64,000 bases of DNA from positions 62,001 through 126,000 of the forward strand of contig NZ_FPBH01000018.1 in assembly GCF_900116445.1 (NCBI RefSeq), given 5' to 3'. This DNA is from Paraburkholderia aspalathi. Lineage in GTDB: Bacteria; Pseudomonadota; Gammaproteobacteria; Burkholderiales; Burkholderiaceae. Positions within the stretch are counted from its first letter, which is position 1, and each line of letters begins with the position of its first letter. The position numbers were made by a program, and so were the translations under genes. This document shows, piece by piece, positions 36,481 through 45,169 of the stretch. Under the pieces are notes generated by a model. It saw only the letters and a list, made by a program, of their open reading frames with translations, had not been told where the DNA came from and searched no databases.

Positions 36481-37593
36481 ATGAGCGCGACGAACCCCCA
36501 CCAGGTTTTGGAGACATGCATGAGTTCCGCCACCGCTACTGCCACCGCCACCACCAGGCCGCTGACATTCCAACGTTCCCCCGCTTTACCCCGTAATTGC
36601 ACCTTCGATAGCCACGACTGGGAGATTCTCAGCCGCTACTGGCATCCGGTGGCGTTCGCCGCCGACGTGACCGACAAACCCATCAGTGTGACGCTGCTCG
36701 ACGAGCCTCTGGTTGTGTTCCGCTCGAACGGCCAGTTGGTGAGCGCGCGCGATGTCTGTCCGCATCGCGGCGCGCCGCTCAGCCAGGGGTGGGTCGATAA
36801 CGGCAACATCGTGTGCCCGTATCACGGCCTCGCGTACGGCAACGACGGCAAGTGCAAGCACATTCCGTCGCAAACGGACGGCCTGATTCCCGAGCGCCTG
36901 CATCTTGTCACGTATGCGACGCAGGAAGCTTACGGTCTCGTGTGGGTCTCGTTGGGTGGCGGCACCGAAGCGTTGCCCGCGTTTCCCAACTGGAACGATC
37001 CCGATTTCCAGCAGATTCTGCCGCCCTCGATCGACATCAACGCTTCGGCGGGACGTCAGACCGAAGGCTTCATCGACGTCGCGCATTTCGCGTGGATCCA
37101 CCATGACAGTTTTGCCGACCGGCATAACCCGGTGGTGCCGCAGTATTCGGTCGAGCGGCGCGAACGCGGCATGCACGCGGAGTACGTAAGCACGGTCAGC
37201 AACTTCCCGAAGTCGATGCAGCATCGCGCACCTGAGGGCTATCTGTGGCATCGCTTCTTCGACGTGGACGTGCCGTTCTTTGCGCGCCTGACCGTGCACT
37301 TTCCCGACAACGGCCGCCTGTCGATCCTGAATGCCGCGAGCCCGGTGTCGGCGCGCAAGACCCGTCTGTTCGTGCCGATCGTTCGCAACTTCGATAAGGA
37401 TTTACCGCTCGAGGACGTCTACGCGTTCAACCGTCAGGTGTTCGAAGAAGATCGAGCGATCGTCGAACAGCAGCGCCCGGAAGATCTGCCGATCGACCGC
37501 GCGGCGGAAGCGCCGATTCTCGCCGACCGTTCGTCGGGTGCCTACCGTCGGGCGCTGGCCGAGATCGGCCTCGGCCAGGCCTATGTGCGCTAG
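36481..37593 (+). CDS. Rieske [2Fe-2S] aromatic ring-hydroxylating oxygenase, alpha subunit type
   Basis: A 370-residue oxygenase. The Rieske cluster ligands are CPHRGAPLS and CPYHGLAYG. The mononuclear iron site shows EGFIDVAHFAWIHHDSFAD, the D-x2-H-x4-H-like arrangement of the catalytic domain. The family inserts oxygen into aromatic or related substrates. The N-terminal 35 residues include a Thr/Ala low-complexity run. Two starts compete: 36481 (AGGAAA upstream) and 36520 (GGAGA 5 nt upstream). Rubredoxin and a reductase follow at once, giving an electron chain. The substrate is unknown; O-demethylase or monooxygenase types are possible. Confidence 0.9.
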   Translation: MSATNPHQVLETCMSSATATATATTRPLTFQRSPALPRNCTFDSHDWEILSRYWHPVAFAADVTDKPISVTLLDEPLVVFRSNGQLVSARDVCPHRGAPLSQGWVDNGNIVCPYHGLAYGNDGKCKHIPSQTDGLIPERLHLVTYATQEAYGLVWVSLGGGTEALPAFPNWNDPDFQQILPPSIDINASAGRQTEGFIDVAHFAWIHHDSFADRHNPVVPQYSVERRERGMHAEYVSTVSNFPKSMQHRAPEGYLWHRFFDVDVPFFARLTVHFPDNGRLSILNAASPVSARKTRLFVPIVRNFDKDLPLEDVYAFNRQVFEEDRAIVEQQRPEDLPIDRAAEAPILADRSSGAYRRALAEIGLGQAYVR

Positions 37594-37642
37594 TTCGCGG
37601 CGCGGGTTTGTGACGAGTGATTGGTGATTCGGGAGAGAAGTC

Positions 37643-37810
37643 ATGAAAGTATGGGAATGCGTGATCTGCGGCTTTCGCTATGACGAAGCACTGGGTCTGC
37701 CGGAAGCGGGCATCGCGCCGGGCACGCGTTGGGAAGATGTACCGGACGACTGGTTGTGCCCGGACTGTGCGACCGGCAAACACGACTTTGAAATGCAGGT
37801 GATCGCATGA
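37643..37810 (+). CDS. Rubredoxin
   Basis: A 55-residue one-iron electron carrier. The two CxxC knuckles are [15 protein letters not shown] and [14 protein letters not shown], with the usual [15 protein letters not shown] core between them. Its length equals the family norm. GGGAGAGAAG upstream is a good ribosome site. The TGA overlaps the next ATG (ATGA at 37807-37810), so it is translationally coupled to its reductase. It follows the Rieske gene by 49 bp. Confidence 0.95.
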   Translation: MKVWECVICGFRYDEALGLPEAGIAPGTRWEDVPDDWLCPDCATGKHDFEMQVIA

Positions 37811-38997
37811 CGGCCGCTCAGCATGAGGACAAAGGGCAGCCGGTGGTGATCGTCGGCACGGGCATGGCGGGCTATACGGTCGCGCGCGAATTGCGCAAGC
37901 TCGATAGCACCGTGCCGATCGTGATGATCAGCCGCGACGACGGCAGCTTCTATTCGAAGCCGATGTTGTCGAATGCACTGGCGATGAAGAAAGAGCCGCA
38001 GGCGTTGGCGAGTTGCGACGCCATGGCGATGGCGGCGCAACTGGGCGCGTGGATTCGTGTCAATCAGCGTGTGGAGCGCATTTTGCCGGCCGAGCACACG
38101 CTGGTGGTCGACAACGCGTTGCTCGGCTACAGCAAGCTGGTGCTGGCCATGGGCGCGGACCCTCGGCGCCTGAAGGTGGCGGGTGATGGCGCGGCCGACG
38201 TGATGTCGATCAACGACCTTGGCGATTACGCGCGCTTCAGATTGGCGCTCACGCGTTGCCGCTCGGTGGCGATTCTGGGCGCGGGTCTGATCGGCTGCGA
38301 GTTCGCCAACGATCTGGCGGCCGCCGGTTATGCGGTCAGTCTGATCGATCCGGCTTCTACGCCGCTGGCTCGCTTGCTTCCGCAAGACGTGGGCGAGATT
38401 TTCGCCCGTGCGCTTGACGATGGCGGCATCCGCTTTCATCCTGGCCGCAGTGTGGATCGTATCGATCGCTTGTCGGACGGTTACCGGCTGACGTTCGCCG
38501 ACGGTGAGCCGATCGTCGCGGATCTCGTTGTGTCGGCGGTCGGCCTCGTGCCGCGTACGGCCTTGGCTGCTGCCGCGGGTCTCGCGATTGATCAGGGCAT
38601 TCGAACCGATGCGTGGTGCCGCACTAGCGCACCGGATATCTACGCACTCGGCGACTGTGCCGCGATCGACGGCAAGGTGCAGCCGTATGTCCTGCCGATC
38701 ATGCACGCCGCGCGAGCGCTCGCGCGCACCCTGGCCGGGCAGCCGACCCGCGTCGCTTTTCCGGTGATGCCGATTACCGTGAAGACGCCCGCGAGTCCCG
38801 CCGTCGTCGTGACACCCGAGGGCGAGGGCGCGTGGTCGATCGAAACCGCCGGCGACGCGGCGAAGCATGCGGCGCGCGCCGTGTGCCGGCATGCCACCAG
38901 CGAGCGTCCGTTGGGCTTCGCTTTGCTCGGCACGGCGATCGAGGGCAAGGCCGCTCTGATCAAGGCCATGACCGAGGGGCCATTGGCGACTAGCTAA
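37807..38997 (+). CDS. FAD-dependent rubredoxin reductase
   Basis: A 396-residue pyridine-nucleotide-dependent flavoprotein. The first Rossmann motif is [18 protein letters not shown], the NAD-binding motif is [21 protein letters not shown] and the second FAD motif is [23 protein letters not shown] is typical of rubredoxin-NAD(+) reductases. It would pass electrons from NAD(P)H to the adjacent rubredoxin, and in this operon perhaps on to the Rieske oxygenase. The start overlaps the rubredoxin stop. Confidence 0.92.
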   Translation: MTAAQHEDKGQPVVIVGTGMAGYTVARELRKLDSTVPIVMISRDDGSFYSKPMLSNALAMKKEPQALASCDAMAMAAQLGAWIRVNQRVERILPAEHTLVVDNALLGYSKLVLAMGADPRRLKVAGDGAADVMSINDLGDYARFRLALTRCRSVAILGAGLIGCEFANDLAAAGYAVSLIDPASTPLARLLPQDVGEIFARALDDGGIRFHPGRSVDRIDRLSDGYRLTFADGEPIVADLVVSAVGLVPRTALAAAAGLAIDQGIRTDAWCRTSAPDIYALGDCAAIDGKVQPYVLPIMHAARALARTLAGQPTRVAFPVMPITVKTPASPAVVVTPEGEGAWSIETAGDAAKHAARAVCRHATSERPLGFALLGTAIEGKAALIKAMTEGPLATS

Positions 38998-39090
38998 CCC
39001 ATAACAACGTTCCGTCTGACCGACCTCACTTTGTGATCGCTCGGTGTTTTAAGGGCCTGTCACCTGCAACACATCCGATGATCGCATTCG

Positions 39091-39120
39091 CGCCGCAAGC
39101 TCTGCTTGCGGCGTTTTTTT
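39091..39120 (+). terminator. Strong intrinsic terminator of the Rieske-rubredoxin operon
   Basis: CGCCGCAAGC (39091-39100) pairs perfectly with GCTTGCGGCG (39104-39113) across a TCT loop, followed by seven T. It is 94 bp after the reductase stop, and the LysR gene ends just beyond on the other strand. Confidence 0.93.
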
Positions 39121-39156
39121 GTCCGCTCGAAAGAGGTGCGCGCCCTTGGCGAACGC

Positions 39157-40077
39157 TTAGGAAGTCAGATCTTTCGCGACGTTGGCGATCAGCCTGCGCA
39201 ACCAGATCGCGGCGACGCTGCGATGCGTGCGGTCGTGCCAGAGCTGATAGTAGGTGAGCGCTTGCGGCTCGCCGGGAATCGGCTCGATACGCAGCGGCAG
39301 CATCCTGGTGTAGTGCGTGGCGAGCGCACGCGTGGTGGTGAACAGCAGATTCGAGCGTGCTAAAACGTAGGGCGCCATGCCAAAGTAGGGCAGCGTCGTA
39401 GTGACGGTGCGCGATAGGCCATTGCGCGCAAGTTCGACGTCGACCGTGCCCCACGATGTTGTGTTGTACGTCATCACGGCCAGATGTTCCGCTTCTTCGT
39501 AGACGGGCTTGCTAAGCCGCCCCGGCTTGATGGGATGACCGTTGCGCATCAGGCACACCAGTTCGTCCTTGCACAGCGGCTGCAAATGCAGATGCTCCGG
39601 TGGCGTGCGCCAGTTGCCGATCACCAGATCGAGAAAACCGCTTTCCAGTCCATGTTCATAGCCGCCGTCCACCATCATCAGATGCCGGAACTCGAGCTTT
39701 GCACCCGGCGCTTCGCGATGAAATGCGTCGACCACGGCGGGCACGAAGAACGCATCGAGATAATCGGGCGAACCGATCCGAAAGGTCTGGCTGGTGGTGG
39801 CCGGATTGAACGACGAGGTGGGATGCAGAATGGCCGCGATACTGTTTAGCGCCTGCGCCGTGGGTTCGATCAGCGTGAGTGCGTGCGCGGTGAGAACCAT
39901 CCGGCTGCCGCTGCGGACGAGCAGCGGATCGCCGGTCATGTCGCGCAGTTTGCGCAGCGCCACGCTGACGGTCGGCTGCGATTGTCCGAGCAGCGTTGCG
40001 GCGCGCGAGACGCTCGATTCGGTCAGTAGCGTGTGCAGCACCTTGAGAAGGTGCGAATCGATGACTTCCTTGGACAT
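39157..40077 (-). CDS. LysR family transcriptional regulator
   Basis: A 306-residue regulator. The winged-helix DNA-binding domain at the N-terminus (LLKVLHTLLTESSVSRAATLLGQSQPTVSVALRKLRDMTGDPLLVR) is followed by a periplasmic-binding-like effector domain (FRIGSPDYLDAFFVPAVVDAFHREAPGAKLEF). The start LRK...LVRSGSRM motif is like NodD/LinR-type members. It converges on the Rieske operon and may control it, though no shared intergenic operator is visible. Start at 40077 (MSKEVIDSHLL) fits the family; the frame upstream to 40227 is unlike it. Confidence 0.92.
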   Translation of the reverse strand: MSKEVIDSHLLKVLHTLLTESSVSRAATLLGQSQPTVSVALRKLRDMTGDPLLVRSGSRMVLTAHALTLIEPTAQALNSIAAILHPTSSFNPATTSQTFRIGSPDYLDAFFVPAVVDAFHREAPGAKLEFRHLMMVDGGYEHGLESGFLDLVIGNWRTPPEHLHLQPLCKDELVCLMRNGHPIKPGRLSKPVYEEAEHLAVMTYNTTSWGTVDVELARNGLSRTVTTTLPYFGMAPYVLARSNLLFTTTRALATHYTRMLPLRIEPIPGEPQALTYYQLWHDRTHRSVAAIWLRRLIANVAKDLTS

Positions 40078-40506
40078 GAAAAACGGGACCCTGTTTCGTG
40101 CGGATCCATGCAGTGGGGCAGTGGTTTTGTCGAAGGATCGCGAGCGAAATATATCGACGGATATAGCGGTCGTCAATCCGGCGAAGCCCTGTGCGAAGGC
40201 GTCGAAGGCCGGCGCACGTTGAGTCATAGGGCGCGGAGTATCCCGGTAATAGCCAGCGCTTTATGATGCACGCGATGACGGGCGTGCCGCTGCCCGAATC
40301 GGGGAATACACCAAGGGAAACGATTGCCGCGAAGAACGTGCGCCGGTGCGGTGGACCCGGCCAGGAAAGCCGCTATCATACGAACGTTACCCGGCGGATC
40401 GGACCGAAACCGCCGGGTTTGCCGGTTGCGCGGTGCGCGTCAGGAGAGACGCTCATCCGCTTTCCTCATTCGCTTTTAATATCCAGGAAATTCAAAGGCC
40501 GGCGCG
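40078..40506. other. Intergenic region between divergent LysR and PAS/GGDEF/EAL genes
   Basis: A 429-bp region with no supported gene. It should hold the two divergent promoters. The only clear element is the perfect inverted repeat at 40150-40165, listed separately. TTAATATCCAGGAAATTC near 40476-40492 is an AT-rich patch just before the PAS protein start. Confidence 0.4.
40150..40165. promoter_or_regulatory. Perfect inverted repeat, candidate LysR operator
   Basis: TATATC and GATATA flank GACG in a perfect 6-4-6 dyad, 73-88 bp upstream of the LysR start codon. The spacing and AT-rich arms suit an autoregulatory LysR site. Its function is inferred. Confidence 0.5.
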
Positions 40507-42216
40507 ATGCAAGTTCACCCCTACGCCGAGACGCGCACACGCGACGCCGCGCTTGCGGCGGCGCCTTACGGCATGTTCATCTGCACAGCCGACGGCACGT
40601 TCGACTCTGTCAACGCAGCTTTCGAGAAGCTGACCGGCTTTACCGCCGAAGAATTGATCGGCCGGCGCACTTTTGAGTCCTTGCTCGACCCGGCCGAACT
40701 CGCGAGGCGGCGCGCCGAATTGCCGCCGCTGTCGGCGCTAGGCTCACGCTATGAAGACGAATGGTCCTATGTGCGGCGCAACGGCACCCCGATTCGCGTG
40801 GTGTTCGCGCTGGCGCCGCTCGTCGCCGAGCCGGCACATCCCGGTGGTGTAGACACGGGGCCGGCCCGTTATGTCGGCATTGCCATCGACATGACGCGCT
40901 ACGCGCAGTCCGAGGCGCGCCTGTGGTACGTCTCGCATCACGACGGCGTGACCCGCCTGCCCAATCAGACGCTTTTCACCGAACGCCTCGAGTTGACGAT
41001 CGCGCGCTGCCAGCGCAACGGCGATGGCTTTACCGTGTTGATCGCCGAACTCGATCATTTGCGCAAACTGCGCGATGCGCTCGGTTTGCATGCGGCTGAA
41101 CTGGTGTTGCAGATTGTCGGCGAACGGCTGCGCGGTCTCTTTCCCAACGACGGTACGATCGCCTCGATCGGCGGCACGCAATTCGCGCTGCTGATCAACG
41201 AAACCGGCGCGGCGGCCGATGCTTTCGCCGCTGAGGCACTGGGCCGCATCGCCGAATCGATCGACTACGCGGGTACCGCGCTGAACATCACGGCGAGTAT
41301 CGGCGTCGTCGCCTATCCTGCGGACGGCGCCGATGCCCCGACGCTGATGCGTCGCGCAGGTGTGGCGTTGTCGGCGGCTTCGGCGGTGAACGGCAATGCG
41401 GTGCGGCGCTTTTCCACCGCGCTCGAAGGCCAGGCGGCGCGTCGCTTCGAACTGGAGACGATGCTGCGCGAAGCGCTCGAGCGTCAGCAATTGCACCTCG
41501 TGTATCAGCCGCAGGTGACGCTTTCCAATGGCCGCATCGCGCAGGTGGAGACGCTGCTGCGCTGGAATCATCCGCAGCGTGGGCTGATCAGTCCGGTCGA
41601 GTTCGTACCGGTTGCTGAAGAGTCGGGCCTGATCGAGCAGATCGGCGAGTGGGTGATCCGTACCGCGTGCCGCGACGCCGGCAAATTGTTGCGGCTCACC
41701 GGCACCTTGCCGCGGGTCGCGGTGAACGTGTCCCCGCAGCAGTTCCAGCGGCACAATCTGTTCGAGACGATCCGCGAGGCGCTCGAAGATGCCGCGCTCG
41801 ACCCTTCGTACCTTGAAGTGGAAATCACCGAGGGCGTGCTGCTGGGCGACACCGAGCTGGCACTGCAGACGCTGCATGCGTTGCGCGAATTGGGCGTTGA
41901 AGTCGCGGTGGATGATTTCGGCACCGGCTATTCGAGTCTCGCTTATCTCACGCGCTTCCCGCTGAATCGCCTGAAAATCGATCGCTCGTTTGTGATGCGC
42001 ATGAGTACCGATCCGCAGTGCGCGGCGCTCGTTGGCGCCATTATCGCCATGGCTCATGCGTTGAAATTGCGGGTGACGGCTGAAGGTGTGGAGACAGCCG
42101 AACAGGCCGCGCAACTGGAAGCGCTCGGCTGCGACGAGGCGCAAGGATTCTGGTTCTCGCGACCCATCACCATCGCGGCATTGCGCAATTTGCTGAAGCC
42201 GTTGGGCACGGGTTGA
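40507..42216 (+). CDS. PAS-GGDEF-EAL protein with degenerate GGDEF
   Basis: A 569-residue cyclic-di-GMP protein without membrane segments. A PAS domain (about 10-135; APYGMFICTADGTFDSVNAAFEKLTGFTAEEL) precedes a GGDEF domain in which the active motif is GGTQF at residues 222-226, so cyclase activity is unlikely. The EAL domain reads ETLLRW at 348, with EVEITEGVLL, DDFGTGYSSL, KIDRSFV and TAEGVET all conserved; ETL replaces EAL, but the other catalytic groups remain, so a phosphodiesterase is likely. Signals may enter through the PAS domain. No ligand residue is evident. Confidence 0.92.
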   Translation: MQVHPYAETRTRDAALAAAPYGMFICTADGTFDSVNAAFEKLTGFTAEELIGRRTFESLLDPAELARRRAELPPLSALGSRYEDEWSYVRRNGTPIRVVFALAPLVAEPAHPGGVDTGPARYVGIAIDMTRYAQSEARLWYVSHHDGVTRLPNQTLFTERLELTIARCQRNGDGFTVLIAELDHLRKLRDALGLHAAELVLQIVGERLRGLFPNDGTIASIGGTQFALLINETGAAADAFAAEALGRIAESIDYAGTALNITASIGVVAYPADGADAPTLMRRAGVALSAASAVNGNAVRRFSTALEGQAARRFELETMLREALERQQLHLVYQPQVTLSNGRIAQVETLLRWNHPQRGLISPVEFVPVAEESGLIEQIGEWVIRTACRDAGKLLRLTGTLPRVAVNVSPQQFQRHNLFETIREALEDAALDPSYLEVEITEGVLLGDTELALQTLHALRELGVEVAVDDFGTGYSSLAYLTRFPLNRLKIDRSFVMRMSTDPQCAALVGAIIAMAHALKLRVTAEGVETAEQAAQLEALGCDEAQGFWFSRPITIAALRNLLKPLGTG

Positions 42217-42332
42217 CGATCGGTGGTTGACTTCGGCAATCCCGTGGCCAACTTGAAGTCGTAGGCGTGCAGTCGCCGCAGCGCGCCGTACTTCGCGCAA
42301 GACGCGTGTCGCCCAAGCTAACCGGAAAAGAG

Positions 42333-42355
42333 AAAGGGGCCGAATGGCCCCTTTT
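42333..42355. terminator. Bidirectional intrinsic terminator
   Basis: GGGGCC (42336-42341) and GGCCCC (42346-42351) form the stem around a GAAT loop, preceded by AAA and followed by TTTT. It can serve both the PAS-GGDEF-EAL gene and the phasin gene, which converge here. Confidence 0.85.
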
Positions 42356-42381
42356 CGTCTGCTCGAGTTACGACACGAGAC

Positions 42382-42891
42382 TTATTTTGCTGCGTCGTCT
42401 GCGGTGGTGAGCGCTGTGCCGGCCATACCGGATGCGCGCTTGATGCTGTCCTGCACCACATTGCTCGAATGAATCATCGAGGCCATCACGGATTGCATTG
42501 CCCCGAATGCGCTATCCGAGCTGAACGGCGTGGTTTGGCCGAAGCCCGAACCGAGTTGCGCCACATTTGCGCCGAACTCTTCGCGCAGTGATTCGCCTGC
42601 CTTGGTCAACGCCGCGGTGAACTGCGCGTCAATTTCCTTGACGTGCTGCGCGTACGACAAGGTGCGTTGCACGAGTTGCTGCTGCAAATCGGACACGCCG
42701 GCGAAGGGCGCGGTGTTGAACTGGCCGGCCGACAATGCGCTCTTGCTTTCGGTGACGGATGCCTTCAGTGCCGCGAGATTGAGTTCGCCGAGCTTTTGCA
42801 GACATGCCAGCCCATCGAGCTGCAGGTTGGTGAAGATGTCGAAAGTGCGTTGGCCGAAGGCTGCGCTATGTTCGATCGCGGGGCTGTGCAT
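42382..42891 (-). CDS. phaP: Phasin, polyhydroxyalkanoate granule-associated protein
   Basis: A 169-residue helical, amphipathic protein of the Burkholderia-type phasin family, which coats PHB granules. Typical features are the N-terminal AAFGQRTFDIFTNLQLDGLACLQKLGELNLAALKAS, SYAQHVKEIDAQFTAALTKAGE and a C-terminal ASGMAGTALTTADDAAK tail. GGAG 8 nt before the ATG at 42891 fixes the start. The downstream esterase and RHH regulator on the same strand fit a PHB role. Confidence 0.88.
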   Translation of the reverse strand: MHSPAIEHSAAFGQRTFDIFTNLQLDGLACLQKLGELNLAALKASVTESKSALSAGQFNTAPFAGVSDLQQQLVQRTLSYAQHVKEIDAQFTAALTKAGESLREEFGANVAQLGSGFGQTTPFSSDSAFGAMQSVMASMIHSSNVVQDSIKRASGMAGTALTTADDAAK

Positions 42892-43082
42892 AAGTGATCT
42901 CCAAAGTGACCCGGGGCAGGCGCCCAAAGGATTTCGGAGGCCAGGTCTCACACGAGACAGCAGGTCGACGCGGCGCAGTGATTTTGCTGCGCTGCAACAT
43001 GAGCCACTTTATACCTTTGCGGCAGGATGTACAGCGTTTTCGTCAAAATGATTCGTCAGTCGAATGGCGCTTACTGTGCGCC

Positions 43083-44180
43083 TTATGTACGCGGATGCGC
43101 GAGGAAGAAGCGCAGCATTTCGGCCGTCGCATCGGGGCCGGATGGGTCCGTGTACGTGCCGCGCTGACTGCCGCCGGCCCATGCGTGGCCCGCGCCATGG
43201 ATCGACCAGTACTCCGCTTCGGCTCCGTTCGCCGCGACGAACCGTTGCACCGTGCAAGCGCGCTGGCCGCTCGCCGTGCCTGCGGCGTGCGACAGCGGTT
43301 TGAGTGTCGTGACTCCGCCATCGAAGCCCGCTAAGAGCGCGGTGGCGTTCGAGGGATGCACTGTCGTGTCCGCGTCGCCATGAAACACGATGAGCGGGCG
43401 TTGCGGTTCGACGCGTGAGCGGCTGCGATGCGCTTTGCCGCCTTTCATCGCGGCGAGCGCCGAAGGCAGATCCTTCGCGCTTCCGTAGGCGAGGCCGGAA
43501 TGCACACAGGCCGCGGCGTACAGATCGGGCGAGGTTTTGAGCATGACGTCCGCCATGGCGCCACCTGCCGACAGACCCGCCACATAAACCCGCGCCGGAT
43601 CGACGCGATAACGCGCCATCACCTCACGCGTGATGCCCGCGATCAACGAAGGTTCGCCCAGATCGCGCTGCTGGTCGGCCGGCTTGAACCAGTTCCAGCA
43701 GGTCGACGGATTGGCGGCTTGCGACTGATTCGGATACACGACGATGAAGCCATGACGCTCGGCCATTTCGTTCATGCGCGTACCGGCTGCGAAGTCGTCG
43801 GCGTTTTGCGTGCAGCCGTGCAGCATCACGATGAGCGGCAACGGTTCGCTCTTGTAGACGGCGGGGACGTAGAGTTTGTATTGGCGTTGGCCCGCGCTGT
43901 TGCTGAAGGTGTGGGTGCTGAATGTGCCGGGGGTGTCGGCGTCGAAAGTGCGCTCGGCAGGGGCGTGCGGTGCGGCGTTGGCGTGGGATTGCGGCTGCGT
44001 CCACGCTTGTGCCCATTCGTTGACACTCTGCGGCATGGGCGGAGTTTGCACCTTGCCTGCGTCGGCCTTGCTGCCTGCGAGTGCGCGCTGGACCGCGGCG
44101 GTCGCTTCCTTCGGCCCCTTTGTGCGCAGCAGGTCGAAGGCTTCTTTCATCGACTTCAGGAAATCTTCATTCATTTTCAT
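43083..44180 (-). CDS. PHB depolymerase-family esterase
   Basis: A 365-residue alpha/beta hydrolase of the esterase PHB depolymerase family. It shows LPLIVMLHGCTQNADDF (oxyanion region), the nucleophile elbow GLSAGGAM, catalytic Asp in FHGDADTTVHPSN and His in IHGAGHAWAGG. There is no Sec signal, and the N-terminal 110 residues are a Pro/Ala-rich linker after MKMNEDFLKSMKEAFDLL. It may act on intracellular PHB or related polyesters; secretion by another route is possible. ATG at 44180. Confidence 0.88.
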   Translation of the reverse strand: MKMNEDFLKSMKEAFDLLRTKGPKEATAAVQRALAGSKADAGKVQTPPMPQSVNEWAQAWTQPQSHANAAPHAPAERTFDADTPGTFSTHTFSNSAGQRQYKLYVPAVYKSEPLPLIVMLHGCTQNADDFAAGTRMNEMAERHGFIVVYPNQSQAANPSTCWNWFKPADQQRDLGEPSLIAGITREVMARYRVDPARVYVAGLSAGGAMADVMLKTSPDLYAAACVHSGLAYGSAKDLPSALAAMKGGKAHRSRSRVEPQRPLIVFHGDADTTVHPSNATALLAGFDGGVTTLKPLSHAAGTASGQRACTVQRFVAANGAEAEYWSIHGAGHAWAGGSQRGTYTDPSGPDATAEMLRFFLAHPRT

Positions 44181-44286
44181 GATCGGCAGTGACTGCGTTG
44201 ACTTACATTGCGCGTGACGGAGTCAGGCGATGAGCTTCACGGCCTCAGCATGGCTTCAACCAACGAATCAGCCATGCCGGGCACGC

Positions 44287-44712
44287 CTACCTGATGCGTC
44301 CGGCGAGCGCCGCCTTGACCGCGGGCGACGCGTGAAACGCGCCGAGCACCATCACCGATGCGATCGTGGCCGCCGCAAGTTCCGGCGGCACATCGGCTGC
44401 GATGCTGGCGAGGCCGAGCACATGAATGTCCAGTCGCTCGTTGGCGGCTTGAGCGGCTTCGAGGTCCTGCTTCGAGAAGTGTTGCAGGCCGAGTACCAGC
44501 GCGCGCCGGGTTACCGTTTCCGTGACGACCTGCGCGTGGATGGCGAGCTGGTTGCGGATCGCCGTGCGAATCAGGTCGGTGCGGTTCGAGTAAAAGCCTT
44601 CTTCGACGAGCAGGTCGATCTGGCCCAGGTCGATTGGGCCGAGATTGATGGTGATCTTTTCGGTCTCGCCGCCTTTGGGGCGGGAGGTGTCGATGAGTTT
44701 GAGGTTGGCCAT
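44287..44712 (-). CDS. Ribbon-helix-helix (CopG-like) transcriptional regulator
   Basis: A 141-residue protein. ITINLGPIDLGQIDLLVEEGFYSNRTDLIRTAIRNQLAIHAQVV is the ribbon-helix-helix DNA-binding core in the first 75 residues: a beta strand with alternating residues, helix A, then the SNRTD turn and helix B. The rest is Ala-rich and helical. It sits upstream of the PHB esterase on the same strand, so it may regulate it. The region before the start has 11-bp spaced CATCC repeats (44739 on) that suit an RHH operator. Start at 44712 (MANLKLIDTSR). Confidence 0.85.
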   Translation of the reverse strand: MANLKLIDTSRPKGGETEKITINLGPIDLGQIDLLVEEGFYSNRTDLIRTAIRNQLAIHAQVVTETVTRRALVLGLQHFSKQDLEAAQAANERLDIHVLGLASIAADVPPELAAATIASVMVLGAFHASPAVKAALAGRIR

Positions 44713-44738
44713 TTCTATTCCGTTCGGCGTTCGTTCAA

Positions 44739-44774
44739 CATCCGTACGCCATCCAATTAACATCCAATGGGATG
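44739..44774. promoter_or_regulatory. Three CATCC repeats at exact 11-bp spacing, candidate RHH operator
   Basis: CATCC occurs at 44739, 44750 and 44761, each 11 bp apart (one helical turn), and an inverted copy GGATG lies at 44770-44774. The last two are extended to CATCCAAT. They lie 27-62 bp upstream of the RHH regulator start. RHH repressors bind tandem repeats on one DNA face, so autoregulation is likely; this is inference. Confidence 0.6.
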
Positions 44775-44959
44775 GTTATACGCGACTCGTTCGAACGGCG
44801 TCAATGAGGAAATTGAGGGCCGGGAGAGATGGGGGAACAGAAATCCGAGGCTGTTTGCGCGGCAGGCACCGTTTGCAGAAGGGCGTGAGCAAAACCTCAG
44901 CCCCCAACGACCCGCGGTGACTGCCGGCTTCGAAGTGACGTGCAGACTATTTCGCCTAG

Positions 44960-45124
44960 TCAAGCAACGTCGACGAGCGGCTGCTTTTGCGGATCGGGTG
45001 GACCTCTGAACGGCAGATCTCGGGGAAGCGGTTTTGTCGGAGGCTCCAGCGGCGGCTCTGGAGGCGTGCTCGAGATGGGCCCGACAGGCGAATCGTTTTT
45101 GGCCGGATTGAACCTGACTTGCAT
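44960..45124 (-). CDS. 54-residue proline-rich microprotein
   Basis: A tiny open frame with GGAGGTT just before the ATG at 45124, one of the strongest ribosome sites in the window. The product MQVRFNPAKNDSPVGPISST is followed by PPEPPLEPPTKPLP and PQKQPLV. It has no signal peptide or membrane segment. It starts 46 bp downstream of the membrane-protein stop on the same strand, so the two may be a pair. No family is recognised. Confidence 0.5.
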   Translation of the reverse strand: MQVRFNPAKNDSPVGPISSTPPEPPLEPPTKPLPRDLPFRGPPDPQKQPLVDVA

Positions 45125-45169
45125 GGCAACCTCCATGTGTACCGGAACGTTCAGGGCGCTCAAAGGCGC

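Noticed and set aside
44767-45009. An 80-codon plus-strand frame between the RHH gene and the microprotein
   Set aside because: No ribosome site and no motif; it overlaps the operator-like repeats and the end of the microprotein gene.
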